From NCBI GenBank assembly GCA_046756245.1, contig JBHHVZ010000021.1, forward strand, positions 1-35,668: 35,668 bases of DNA. The letters are read 5' to 3'. Below are positions 16,153 to 24,388 of this stretch, one piece after another; the first letter of the stretch is position 1; each line of letters starts with the position of its first letter. The position numbers and the translations under genes were made by a program. The DNA comes from G021776435 sp046756245 (GTDB lineage: Bacteria > Pseudomonadota > Alphaproteobacteria > Caulobacterales > Parvularculaceae). A model generated the notes under the pieces. The model was not told where the DNA came from. It saw only the letters and a list, made by a program, of their open reading frames with translations, and ran no database searches.

Positions 16153-16159
16153 GAGGAGA
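16153..16159 (+). promoter_or_regulatory. Shine-Dalgarno site fixing the GTG start of bfr
   Basis: GAGGAGA, 5 nt before GTG 16165. It supports GTG initiation over the in-frame ATG at 16108. Confidence 0.7.
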
Positions 16160-16164
16160 ACGTA

Positions 16165-16644
16165 GTGAAAGGCGACGCCAAAGTTCTTGAGCATCTCAAC
16201 AAAGCCCTCAAGCTCGAACTTACGACGGTCAACCAGTATTTCCTTCACGCACGGATGTATAAGAATTGGGGTTTCGACCGGCTCGCCAAGATCGAATATG
16301 ACGAATCCATCGATGAAATGAAGCATGCGGACGAACTCATCGAGCGCATACTTTTTCTCGAAGGACTTCCGAACGTTCAGGACCTCGACAAGGTTTATAT
16401 CGGCGAGACCGTAAAGGAATGCCTTGAATGCGATTTAAGGGCCGAACAACGCGCCCATCCCGCTTATGTGGAGGCTATCGCCTACTTCGAGGAAGCACGC
16501 GATTTCGTCAGCCGCGACCTCTTGACTGATATTCTCGAGTCCGAGGAAGAGCATATTGATTTCCTCGAAACCCAGCTTGAATTGATCGAAAAAGTCGGCG
16601 AGCAGCGCTACATGCAGTCCCAGATGAAGAAGGGCGATGATTAA
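16165..16644 (+). CDS. bfr: Bacterioferritin
   Basis: Haem-containing ferritin (159 aa) that assembles into a 24-mer, oxidises Fe2+ at a di-iron site and stores it as a mineral core. The N-terminus MKGDAKVLEHLNKALKLELT aligns with E. coli Bfr without gaps. Ferroxidase ligands E18, E51 and H54 are visible, with E94/E127/H130-equivalents in the EEEHIDFLE segment, and the haem ligand Met52 (IDEMKHADE) is kept. The GTG start is supported by GAGGAGA 5 nt upstream. It pairs functionally with bfd just upstream. Confidence 0.96.
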   Translation: MKGDAKVLEHLNKALKLELTTVNQYFLHARMYKNWGFDRLAKIEYDESIDEMKHADELIERILFLEGLPNVQDLDKVYIGETVKECLECDLRAEQRAHPAYVEAIAYFEEARDFVSRDLLTDILESEEEHIDFLETQLELIEKVGEQRYMQSQMKKGDD

Positions 16645-16689
16645 AATTCCGCCTGTTCCGTTGTTGCTGTGGAATATGGAATTCAAACC

Positions 16690-16762
16690 CCGCTCATCCC
16701 GGCGGAAGCCGGGATCCAGGGCTGATTCCGATCTGGATCCCGGCTTCCGCCGGGATGAGCGG
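16690..16762. repeat. REP-like perfect 29-bp inverted repeat with 15-nt loop
   Basis: Arms 16690-16718 and 16734-16762 are exact reverse complements of 29 nt; the core is TCATCCCGGCGGAAGCCGGG. This GGATCC/CCGGG-rich palindrome type is dispersed in many proteobacterial genomes. It stands 46 nt after bfr and before the Kazal lipoprotein gene, where its transcript would form a very stable hairpin able to protect the bfr mRNA 3' end or end transcription. Confidence 0.9.
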
Positions 16763-16798
16763 AGGAGAGGGTTTCGAAAATCGAATAGTCGGCCGCTC

Positions 16799-17143
16799 GT
16801 GCGCTCTTCCGGAATTCTCGCAGGCGTTCTTGTTGCGGTCGGGTGCGCGACCCATAATAACGAAACGCCAGCCGGACCGGAGATCGGCGAGATCGGCGGC
16901 ATGTGCGGCGGGATCGCCGGGATCCAATGCAAGAACGAAGACGCCTATTGCCGCTATGAAGAGGCCGCCTGCGTCAATATCGCCGATGCGGCTGGAGCTT
17001 GCACAGTCAAACCGGACATCTGCGCCGCCGTTTACGAGCCGGTCTGCGGCTGCGACGGCGAGACCTATTCGAACGCCTGTAAAGCTGCCTCCCGCGGCGC
17101 TTCCGTCGCCTACAAAGGCGAATGCAAGACGGCCGAAGACTGA
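16799..17143 (+). CDS. Kazal-domain lipoprotein (putative protease inhibitor)
   Basis: Small secreted protein (114 aa from GTG 16799) with an N-terminal lipoprotein signal ending VAVGC (lipobox Cys at residue 16), a Cys-rich middle (GGMCGGIAGIQCKNEDAYC) and a C-terminal Kazal domain with the pattern C-x6-C-x7-C-x10-C plus YEPVCGCDGETYSNAC and a final GEC. Kazal domains inhibit serine proteases, so the protein may shield the cell surface against foreign or self proteases. The GTG start has no good ribosome site; the frame is open back to 16637, but that part is only the REP palindrome read as protein, so it is rejected. It converges with lpxL. Confidence 0.8.
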   Translation: MRSSGILAGVLVAVGCATHNNETPAGPEIGEIGGMCGGIAGIQCKNEDAYCRYEEAACVNIADAAGACTVKPDICAAVYEPVCGCDGETYSNACKAASRGASVAYKGECKTAED

Positions 17144-17161
17144 CCGCGCCTTTTTTGAAAC

Positions 17162-18115
17162 CTACCGCGCCGGCGGCGGCGTCCATCGGCGGTGGAACCA
17201 CAGCCACTGGCCGGGACGGGCGCGAATGTCGCGCTCGAGCGCTTCGTTGATTCGCGTTGTGAGCGCCGTCACGTCTTCATTCAGATCGCCGCCCGGATGG
17301 AACGCGATCGGATCATTGATTATCACGCGAAAATGCGCAGCCTTGAGACGTTCGATGCTCACCGGAACGACCGCAACGTCAAAGCGCAACGATAAACGCG
17401 CGGCCGACGGCGCCGTCATCGCGTCGCGTCCCATGAACGGAACGGAAATCCCGTCATTGAGCTTCTGGTCGACGAGCATGGCGAGCGAGCGGCCGGCTTT
17501 AAGCGTCTCGACAAGCGCCCGCGCGCCGCGCTTGTCTTTAGGGATCTGTCGGCGCGACATCACTTTGGCGCGCTTGCGGATAATCATCTCGTCGACCAGG
17601 GGGTTGTTCGCCGCGCGATATACAACGCCGTAGTCGATCCCGGCTCGATGGAAAGCGATCGACATCACCTCCCAGTTGGCGAAGTGGCCGGAGACGAAAA
17701 TCACCGGGCCGTCGCCAGCGGCGATCGCGCGAAGCCTTTCTTCGCCGACGATCTCGACGCGGCCGCCGTCCTCGAACGGGCGGAATTCTTTCAGGAAGGC
17801 GAACTCGGCGGCGGTGCGGCCGAGATTTTCCCAAACCTCGCGGGTCGTTTTGCGAACTTTTTCTTCGTCCCAGTCGGGAAACGCATGGCGCAGATTGTCT
17901 TCGGCCCGGTGCGATACGCTGCGAATGAGCGGGCCCACGGTCCGCGTGAATCCGCCTGCAATCGCCGAGGCGCGCTCGACGTCCAGCGGACGCAGGCCCG
18001 CAAAAAGCGTTTTGGCCAGAAGATGCTCGATCCGGTGCGCAAGCGTGACCGGACGGTCCGACCGACGCTCGGGCAAGGCGATGTCGAAAGCGTCCTTTGC
18101 CTGGGCGTTAGTCAT
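17162..18115 (-). CDS. lpxL: Lipid A biosynthesis acyltransferase (LpxL/HtrB family)
   Basis: Inner-membrane-associated late acyltransferase (317 aa) that adds a secondary acyl chain to Kdo2-lipid IVA. Seen: the NLRHAFPDW box (74-82), the catalytic H-x4-E motif H144-F-A-N-W-E149 in FVSGHFANWEV, and the downstream VVYRAANNPLVDEMI, LVDQKLNDGISVPFMG and RARPGQWLWFHRRW blocks typical of the family. Whether it acts as LpxL (lauroyl), LpxM (myristoyl) or the long-chain type cannot be told. Its start overlaps the lpxK stop by ATGA, placing it third in the waaA-lpxK-lpxL operon. Confidence 0.92.
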   Translation of the reverse strand: MTNAQAKDAFDIALPERRSDRPVTLAHRIEHLLAKTLFAGLRPLDVERASAIAGGFTRTVGPLIRSVSHRAEDNLRHAFPDWDEEKVRKTTREVWENLGRTAAEFAFLKEFRPFEDGGRVEIVGEERLRAIAAGDGPVIFVSGHFANWEVMSIAFHRAGIDYGVVYRAANNPLVDEMIIRKRAKVMSRRQIPKDKRGARALVETLKAGRSLAMLVDQKLNDGISVPFMGRDAMTAPSAARLSLRFDVAVVPVSIERLKAAHFRVIINDPIAFHPGGDLNEDVTALTTRINEALERDIRARPGQWLWFHRRWTPPPAR

Positions 18116-19128
18116 TGCGGCGATCCGTTATCGCGGCGCGCCGCCGCGACGGCTTCAAGCACGCGCTGTCGAAGCATATCGGGCCGGTCGGCGCGCATGA
18201 TTACTGGCAGAGTCAGCACGCCGTTGCGAGAATGCGCCGGCAGCCGCGCAAAATCCTTTTCCGTCGTTATGAGCGCAGCGTTTTCACGCGCCGCCTGTCT
18301 GCGCAGGCGTTCAAGGTGCGCCGGCGCATAAGGGTGATGATCGGGAAAGGCGTATTTTTCAATCACTTCAAACCCGAGCGATTCAAGCAGGTCGAAAAAC
18401 CGACGCGGCGCGCCGACGCCGCAAAACGCAACGACCTTCTGCGGAGCCGGCGCGTCCGCGGTCTCGAGCCAGACGCGCAGAGCAGGCTTGTTTTGCGCCA
18501 GCGCTTGCGTTTCGGGCGCCGGCGGCGCGTCGGGCTCATTTGAAACGAATGCAACAATATCGGCGCGCGCGACGGCGCGCGCCATCGGCTCGCGCAGGGG
18601 TCCGGCTGGAAACACATGCCCGTTGCCGGCCGGATCGGCGGCGTCGATCAGGAGGATCGACAAAGTCTTTTCAATGGAGCGGTTCTGATAGCCGTCATCC
18701 ATGATGAGAACCGAAGCGCCGGCCATCGCCGCCGCATTTGCGCCGGCGGCGCGGTCGCGCGCTACCCAGGTTGGGCCGCGTTGCGCCAGAAGCAGCGCCT
18801 CGTCGCCGACATCGATCGCATCGTGTACGGATGGGTTAACCGGCAGCGGGCCGGCCTCGCGCCCGCCATAACCGCGCGTCAGGAAGGCCGCCGTTACACC
18901 CTCTGATTTAAGGAGGTCGTGCAGCATCAGTGCGAACGGGGTTTTACCGACGCCGCCGAGGGTGGCTGCGCCGATGCAAATGACCGGCGCCGGCGCGCGC
19001 GCGGGTCGCGACGGCTTCGCAACCGTGCGCTGGACCAGGTCGTAAAGGCCAGCTGTAGGCGCGAGGCTCGCTGCGATGACTCGCGCTGTCAGGGACGAGG
19101 AGCGCCAGAACCACGGTTCGCGCATCAT
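18112..19128 (-). CDS. lpxK: Tetraacyldisaccharide 4'-kinase
   Basis: Membrane-bound kinase (338 aa) that phosphorylates the 4' position of disaccharide-1-phosphate to give lipid IVA. Seen: an N-terminal hydrophobic helix (about 10-32), the P-loop GAATLGGVGKTP (53-64), GYGG (87-90), and the catalytic/Walker B-like LIMDDGYQNRSI (D144, D145, Q148), plus PDHHPYAPAHLERL further on. It overlaps waaA upstream and lpxL downstream by ATGA at both ends. ATG 19125 (second Met) is an alternative start. Confidence 0.95.
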   Translation of the reverse strand: MMREPWFWRSSSLTARVIAASLAPTAGLYDLVQRTVAKPSRPARAPAPVICIGAATLGGVGKTPFALMLHDLLKSEGVTAAFLTRGYGGREAGPLPVNPSVHDAIDVGDEALLLAQRGPTWVARDRAAGANAAAMAGASVLIMDDGYQNRSIEKTLSILLIDAADPAGNGHVFPAGPLREPMARAVARADIVAFVSNEPDAPPAPETQALAQNKPALRVWLETADAPAPQKVVAFCGVGAPRRFFDLLESLGFEVIEKYAFPDHHPYAPAHLERLRRQAARENAALITTEKDFARLPAHSRNGVLTLPVIMRADRPDMLRQRVLEAVAAARRDNGSPQ

Positions 19129-21233
19129 GACGCGTGCGCTTCCTCAGGCATCTGCGCGAGCAGAGCGTCGCAGATTTCGGCCAGCACGCGTTCGGCGCTC
19201 TCGCCCGCAGCGCGTCCCGCCGTTTCCGCCATGGCGTTTCGGGTCTTGTCGTCGCTTAAGAGTCGGCGCACGGCGGTCGCCAGCTCGCGGTCGTTGCGGA
19301 TAAGCGCCGCGCCGCCGGCGCTGCGCATTTCCCCGTAGGTCTCGACGAAATTGAACGTGTGCGGGCCGTGCAGAATCGCGGTTCCGAGACGCGCCGGCTC
19401 CAGCGGATTATGGCCGCCTTTCGGGTTCAATCCGCCGCCGACAAAGGCGATGTCGTTCAAACGATAAAACAGCCCGAGTTCTCCCAGCGTGTCGGCGAGA
19501 TAGACGTCGGTCGACGGCGTTATCGGCTCTTTCTTCGACCGGCGCGCGATGCAAAGCCCGGCCTCGGCCGCCAGCGCGGCGACTTCGTCCCCGCGTTCGG
19601 GATGGCGCGGCGCATTAAATGTCAGAACGCGCGGAAAATCCGGCTTCAGAAGATTATGCGCGCTGAAAACGATTTCCTCTTCGCCTGGGTGCGTGCTGGC
19701 CGCCAGCCATATCTGACGGTCTTCAATCTGGCCGCAAAGCTCCTCAAACGCGCTATCGTTCGCCGGCAGAGGCGGCGCAGCGTTTTTCAGATTTCCGAAC
19801 ATCAGCACCTGCACGCCGGACAACGTTTCAAGGCGCTCCGCATTTTGATGGTCCTGCGCCATAATGAGGTCGAAAGCGGAGAGAAGGTATTTGATGGTGC
19901 GCGGTCTTTTCGTCCAACCTTCGAAAGATTTCGGCGAGACGCGGCCGTTGACGACGGCCATAAACTGTACGCGTCGTCGCGCTTCGACAATGAGGTTCGG
20001 CCAGAATTCCGACTCGACGAAAAACGCCGCCTGCGGGCGCCAATGATCAAGAAACGACGCGACGTAACGCGGGTGGTCGAGCGGAATGAATTGATGCACG
20101 GCGCCGGGCGGCAGGCGTTCGTTCATTAATCTGGCCGAGGTGACGGTTCCGGTCGTGACGAGGAACTGAAGTTCGGGCCGGCGTTCGCGCAGGCGCTCGA
20201 CCAGCGGCAGGACGGAAAGCGACTCGCCGACGCTGGCGCCGTGAATCCAGACAAGCGCGCCCTCCGGCCGCGCCCGCCCGGCGATCCCGCGCCTTTCACG
20301 AATGCGCGCGGGGTCTTCCTTGCCTGCTTTCATGCGCCGGTGCAGCGCCAGAGACGCCACCGGCTCCGCCGCCCGGCTTGCGGCGCGATAGAATCGGAGG
20401 CCCAGAGGCTCTTGCAGCCCGGGCATGCGCCGGCGCGATTCCGTCAGGCGCGGATCGCTCAGGAAAGTCGTGTCTTCCGTCATCTCCGGTATCATTTGCG
20501 GCTCCAGAGCGGTCGGCGCGGCCTCAGGCGCCGGGGAACGCCGGCCGGCGAGCCGGTCGGCTTCAGCCGCCGCCCTGTTCAAGGCCCTTTCAAGTTCGAG
20601 CCGTTTTTCTTCGAGCCGTTTGGAATCGTTGTTTTCAGGCGCTTCAATCGGCGGACCCGCTACGTAATAGCCGCGGGAAAAGGGGGCGGCCAACAAAAAC
20701 ATGTCCCAGGTCTTCAGAAACCGCCCGCGCGAGGTTGAATAAGCGGCGGGCAGGATCGGCGCGCCCGACATGAGCGAGAGCTTCACGACTCCGAACTGCG
20801 CTTTCATGGCGGGCCCGCGCGGTCCGTCCGGCGTGATTCCGATGACGGCGCCTTCCTTGAGCGCGGCGATCATCTGCGCCAGCGCCGGCGCGCCGTTCTT
20901 GTTCTTGAACCGCTTTTTCGGATCGGATGCGGAGCCGCGAATAAACTCGATCCCGAACGACTTTACGCCATTGGCGATGATTTCGCCGTCGCGATGGGCC
21001 GAGACCAGCATATAGACGCGCCTGTCCGTTTCGTTGCGCACGGTGGCGGCCATCATCAGGCGACTGTGCCAGAACGTCAGAATGACGCCCTTTCCCTTGA
21101 CTTCAGCGGTCTCGAAATGTTCGCGCCCCACAAAGGTCCAGCGCGAGGTTGCGTGCACCAGACGGATATAAATCCCGATCAGCCAGCTCGCGAGGCGCGC
21201 GGCGAAGGCGGACTTCATGATCCGTTTCAACAT
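19125..21233 (-). CDS. waaA: DUF374 acyltransferase-like domain fused to Kdo transferase (WaaA/KdtA)
   Basis: A single 702-aa reading frame holds two proteins that are usually separate. Residues 1-215 match the DUF374 lysophospholipid-acyltransferase-like family (TFWHSRLMMAAT at 53-64, SAHRDGEIIA at 78-87, ITPDGPRGPAMKAQFG at 133-148). A Pro/Glu-rich linker (about 230-270) follows. Residues about 275-700 are a complete 3-deoxy-D-manno-octulosonic acid transferase with catalytic Glu337 in IHGASVGES, VESEFWPNL, and the GHNPLEPARLG nucleotide-sugar site. WaaA adds Kdo to lipid IVA; DUF374 proteins are thought to be lipid A acyltransferases. No stop or frameshift separates the halves. ATG 21233 has AGGAAA 9 nt upstream; ATG 21218 is an alternative. 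It diverges from msbA. Confidence 0.9.
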   Translation of the reverse strand: MLKRIMKSAFAARLASWLIGIYIRLVHATSRWTFVGREHFETAEVKGKGVILTFWHSRLMMAATVRNETDRRVYMLVSAHRDGEIIANGVKSFGIEFIRGSASDPKKRFKNKNGAPALAQMIAALKEGAVIGITPDGPRGPAMKAQFGVVKLSLMSGAPILPAAYSTSRGRFLKTWDMFLLAAPFSRGYYVAGPPIEAPENNDSKRLEEKRLELERALNRAAAEADRLAGRRSPAPEAAPTALEPQMIPEMTEDTTFLSDPRLTESRRRMPGLQEPLGLRFYRAASRAAEPVASLALHRRMKAGKEDPARIRERRGIAGRARPEGALVWIHGASVGESLSVLPLVERLRERRPELQFLVTTGTVTSARLMNERLPPGAVHQFIPLDHPRYVASFLDHWRPQAAFFVESEFWPNLIVEARRRVQFMAVVNGRVSPKSFEGWTKRPRTIKYLLSAFDLIMAQDHQNAERLETLSGVQVLMFGNLKNAAPPLPANDSAFEELCGQIEDRQIWLAASTHPGEEEIVFSAHNLLKPDFPRVLTFNAPRHPERGDEVAALAAEAGLCIARRSKKEPITPSTDVYLADTLGELGLFYRLNDIAFVGGGLNPKGGHNPLEPARLGTAILHGPHTFNFVETYGEMRSAGGAALIRNDRELATAVRRLLSDDKTRNAMAETAGRAAGESAERVLAEICDALLAQMPEEAHAS

Positions 21234-21306
21234 GCGCTGGGGTTTCCTGTTTTGGGTCAATACCTTGCGCGTAACCGACTGCTTGCACAATTGCCCGGCC
21301 GCCGCA

Positions 21307-23187
21307 ATGATGGGACGCGCCGATAGGCTGCTGCGCGCGGCCCCGAGAGAGACGAGATCGCCAAAGCCCGTGCCACGCCGCAATTCCCCTGCTGAGACAG
21401 GCGCCGCGCCGGACGCGCCGCGTTCGGCTTCGAGCGCCGTGCTGGCGGCCCGGCTGTGGCGCGATTACCTGTCGCGCTACTGGCCGCGGCTCGTGGCCGC
21501 GCTGGCGGCGATGGGCGTTTATGCGGCGTCGGCGAGCGCCATCCCGCTCGGCGTCGAATGGATCAACTCGGCTTTTTCCGGCGGCTCGGCGCGATTCGCG
21601 GCGAGCGCGCGGGACGTACTCATTTGGGGCCCGGCGCTGGTGATCGGACTCGGCGCCGTCAACGCCGGCGCCCAATACGCCCAGTCGCGCATGAGCCTCG
21701 GCGCGGCGTTGTCGGTTTTGCGCGACCTTCAGCAGGACATGTTCGCGCGGCTGATGCAGCTCGATTACGCGCAAGCGCGCGCCGACGCGTCAGGACAGAT
21801 CATTTCGCGGTTTACGAACGACGTTCTTGTTCTGCGGGAAACGCTGACGCGGGTCGCCAATGCAGTGCGCGACGTGCTGACGCTCGCCGGCCTGTTTGCG
21901 ATCATGATCTATTACGATTGGGTGCTGTTTCTGGTTGTCCTGCTCGTATACCCCGTCATCGGCTGGCCGGTGGCGCGGATCGGGAAATATCTGCGCGGCG
22001 CTTCAGCCGAAGCGCAAGGCCAGGCCGGCGACGTCGCTTCGCTGATCGGTGAAACCGTGACCGGCGCGCGCATGGTTAAGACTTATCAGCTCGAAGACTA
22101 TGAACGGGCGCGTGCGGGCGCGGCGTTCGACCGGCGGCTAACGCTGTTGAAGAAGATCGCCTACATGCGCGCGCTCAACGAGCCGTTCATTTTTCTGATC
22201 GGTTCGGTGGCGTTCGCCGTCGTCGTTGCGGTGGTATCCTTACGTGTCATGGCGGGGGCGATCGACGGGCCGCAATTCGTCTCCTTCATTATCGCCCTCT
22301 TGCTCTTGTCCCAGCCGGCGCGCGGGCTCGGCACCTTGAATGCGGTCGCGCAGGAAGGGTTCGCCGCGCTTGAGAGAATGCTGGAGGTCATTGATTCCGA
22401 GCCGCGCATCGTCGACGCGCCCGCCGCCACGCCGCTCGCGGTGCGCGACGGCGCAATAGCGTTCAGGGACGTGCGGTTTTCCTATGAAGGCGGGGGGGCG
22501 GCGCTTGACGGGTTTACGCTCGATGTTCCCGCCGGCGCGACCGCAGCGCTCGTGGGCGAGTCCGGGGCGGGAAAATCTACGGTCTTCAATTTGGCGGCGC
22601 GCCTTTATGAAGCCGACTCCGGCGACATTCTCATCGATGGCCGGAATATCAACGATGCGACTATCGCTTCCTTGCGCGCCGCGATCGCGGTCGTCAGTCA
22701 GGACGCAATCCTTTTTAATGATACGGTCCGCGCCAATATCGGTTTCGGGCGCGCGAACGCCGGCGAGTCGGCTATAATTGAGGCGGCGAAGGCCGCTGCG
22801 GCGGACGAATTCATCCGCGCCTTGCCGAACGGCTATGATGCGATTGTCGGCGAGGGCGGCGCCAATCTCTCTGGCGGCGAGCGCCAGCGCATCGCGCTCG
22901 CCCGCGCGTTCCTCAAGGATGCGCCGATCCTGCTGCTCGACGAAGCCACCTCCGCGCTCGACGCCGAATCCGAAGCGAAAGTGCAGGCGGCGCTGGGTGG
23001 TCTGCAGCAAGGGAGAACGACCCTCGTCATCGCCCACCGTTTGTCGACCGTAAAAAACGCTGATCTCATTGCAGTAATGGATAAAGGCCGCGTGATCGAA
23101 CAGGGCCGCCACGACGACCTCATGGCCAAAGGCGGCGCCTATGCGCGTTTGGCTGCGTTGCAACTAAAAGAGCCGGTCAACGCCTGA
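21307..23187 (+). CDS. msbA: ABC transporter, fused permease and ATPase (MsbA-like lipid A flippase)
   Basis: Half-transporter (about 626 aa) with a six-helix transmembrane domain (about residues 55-350) and a C-terminal ATPase. Seen: Walker A GESGAGKST (about 416-424), signature LSGGERQR (about 520), Walker B ILLLDEATSALD and the H-loop IAHRLST. MsbA-type proteins flip lipid A-core across the inner membrane, and the divergent lipid A/Kdo operon next door supports that role; a multidrug exporter is the alternative. The first 40 residues are low-complexity and rich in Arg/Pro. ATG 21307 or 21310 is chosen; the frame is open back to 21217, where it would overlap waaA. Confidence 0.88.
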   Translation: MMGRADRLLRAAPRETRSPKPVPRRNSPAETGAAPDAPRSASSAVLAARLWRDYLSRYWPRLVAALAAMGVYAASASAIPLGVEWINSAFSGGSARFAASARDVLIWGPALVIGLGAVNAGAQYAQSRMSLGAALSVLRDLQQDMFARLMQLDYAQARADASGQIISRFTNDVLVLRETLTRVANAVRDVLTLAGLFAIMIYYDWVLFLVVLLVYPVIGWPVARIGKYLRGASAEAQGQAGDVASLIGETVTGARMVKTYQLEDYERARAGAAFDRRLTLLKKIAYMRALNEPFIFLIGSVAFAVVVAVVSLRVMAGAIDGPQFVSFIIALLLLSQPARGLGTLNAVAQEGFAALERMLEVIDSEPRIVDAPAATPLAVRDGAIAFRDVRFSYEGGGAALDGFTLDVPAGATAALVGESGAGKSTVFNLAARLYEADSGDILIDGRNINDATIASLRAAIAVVSQDAILFNDTVRANIGFGRANAGESAIIEAAKAAAADEFIRALPNGYDAIVGEGGANLSGGERQRIALARAFLKDAPILLLDEATSALDAESEAKVQAALGGLQQGRTTLVIAHRLSTVKNADLIAVMDKGRVIEQGRHDDLMAKGGAYARLAALQLKEPVNA

Positions 23188-23199
23188 TTCGCCGCTGCG

Positions 23200-23895
23200 T
23201 TATTCCCGCCGCAGGATGCGTTCGGTCAGGAGATTGCCCCACCAGGTCGCCATATAGGTTTCCTTGATCGCCTTCGGGTTATAATCTTCCTCAATCCAGT
23301 CGAAAAACGAGTCGACCGACGTGAGATCGATTCCTTCCCGCGCGGCGTGTTCGAGATATAGGTCGAAGGCGTAATCGATGACGCCGGTCTTGCCGCTTTT
23401 GACGTGACCGTATTTGAACGAGAGTTGCTGCATCGCTTCGTCGAGCGGCGCGCCTTCATGGAAAAAAAGATAAAGCGTCGCCATCAGTCCGGCCCGGTCC
23501 GCGCCGGATTTGCAGTGCATGACCGCGGGATAGGCGATTTCGTCGAACAGTTTACGCGCCCCGTAGAGCGTTTCCCTTGACGGCGCCTCGCGCGAGTAGA
23601 CATGAAAACTGATCAAATCCAGGCCGAGCCGTTCGCAGGCTTCTTCTTCGAGAATGTAATGGCCGCTCGGTTTGTCGCCGCGCAAGTTAATGATGGTGCG
23701 CGCGCCTTTTTCCTTCCAGCGCTGCAAGCGCCCCGGCGAGGGCTGATAGGTTCGCCACATCTTGCCGGGCGAGATTTCGTGCGTGTTGTCGTAGATCAGC
23801 CGCAGCAGGCCGTGATCGCCGAGCATCAGCGCCCGCCAGGCGCGCCGCCGCCCGGCCGGCGTCTTCAGGTCGTCGCGGGTGAAGGTCGCGGTCAT
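23200..23895 (-). CDS. Tyrosine/dual-specificity protein phosphatase family
   Basis: Predicted cysteine-dependent phosphatase (231 aa). The active-site loop HCKSGADRAG (127-136) has the C-x5-R signature with Cys128 and Arg134, and an upstream INLRGDKP strand and conserved YQPSPGRLQRW segment match the DSP/Siw14-like group. The substrate could be a phosphotyrosine protein, an inositol pyrophosphate or another phosphomonoester. ATG 23895 is preferred; GTG 23925 in the same frame would add 10 residues. It converges with msbA, 12 nt apart. The adjacent lipid A genes do not explain its job. Confidence 0.85.
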   Translation of the reverse strand: MTATFTRDDLKTPAGRRRAWRALMLGDHGLLRLIYDNTHEISPGKMWRTYQPSPGRLQRWKEKGARTIINLRGDKPSGHYILEEEACERLGLDLISFHVYSREAPSRETLYGARKLFDEIAYPAVMHCKSGADRAGLMATLYLFFHEGAPLDEAMQQLSFKYGHVKSGKTGVIDYAFDLYLEHAAREGIDLTSVDSFFDWIEEDYNPKAIKETYMATWWGNLLTERILRRE

Positions 23896-24021
23896 GAGGA
23901 ATGCCCCGACAGGGTTGAATTCCACCTCTACCCGTTGGGGATAGGTCGGATTTTAAAAGAAAATACCGGTGAGGGGGTATGTGAATCAAAAAGGCGCACA
24001 AGCTCCTCTTCCCCCTCATCC

Positions 24022-24058
24022 GGCCCTTCGGGCCACCTTCTTCCCGACGGGGAGAAGG
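24022..24058. repeat. REP-like double hairpin
   Basis: Two short dyads in a row: GGCCC-TTC-GGGCC (24022-24034) and CCTTCTTCCC-gac-GGGGAGAAGG (24036-24058, near-perfect), preceded by CCCCCTCATCC. From memory this is one of the most common dispersed palindromes of alphaproteobacteria. It occupies the gap between the phosphatase gene and the DUF4170 gene. Confidence 0.75.
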
Positions 24059-24104
24059 AATTTACGCCGTCGCTGGAATAAGCTTTCACCAACGTAACTT
24101 GATC

Positions 24105-24335
24105 TTACGTCTTTGCGACGCCGTCGGGATCGAGCAAGCGATGCAGGTGGACGATGAAATAGCGCATATGCGCGTTGTCGACCGTCTCTTGCGCCTTGGC
24201 TTGCCAGACTTTCTGGGCTTCGGCGTAATTCGGATAGATGCCGACGATGTCGAGTTTCGACAGGTCGCGAAACTGCGTTTCCTCCGGGGTTTCAAGCTCG
24301 CCTCCGAAGACGAGGTGCAAAAGCTGTTTTTCCAC
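24105..24335 (-). CDS. DUF4170 domain protein
   Basis: Small soluble protein (76 aa) matching DUF4170: LLHLVFGGELETPEETQF, then DIVGIYPNYAEAQKVWQAKA and the very conserved end AHMRYFIVHLHRLLDPDG. Function unknown; in related genomes it lies near tldD/pmbA-type, inositol monophosphatase and DUF374/waaA genes, as it does here roughly. GTG 24335 gives the family-typical N-terminus. A TTG at 24392, overlapping the pmbA stop, would add 19 residues without resemblance to the family. It lies 53 nt after pmbA. Confidence 0.82.
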   Translation of the reverse strand: MEKQLLHLVFGGELETPEETQFRDLSKLDIVGIYPNYAEAQKVWQAKAQETVDNAHMRYFIVHLHRLLDPDGVAKT

Positions 24336-24388
24336 GTTCAGATTCCACTCATTCCAATTTTTCGATGCGCCGGCTTCGATCGAGACGC

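Noticed and set aside
16637..16798. Upstream extension of the Kazal gene
   Set aside because: The extension overlaps the bfr stop and is mostly the 29-bp palindrome translated; the GTG at 16799 gives a normal lipoprotein signal.
22240..23163. 307-codon minus-strand frame opposite msbA
   Set aside because: It is the shadow of the strongly conserved ATPase domain; codon composition and low complexity do not suit a gene.
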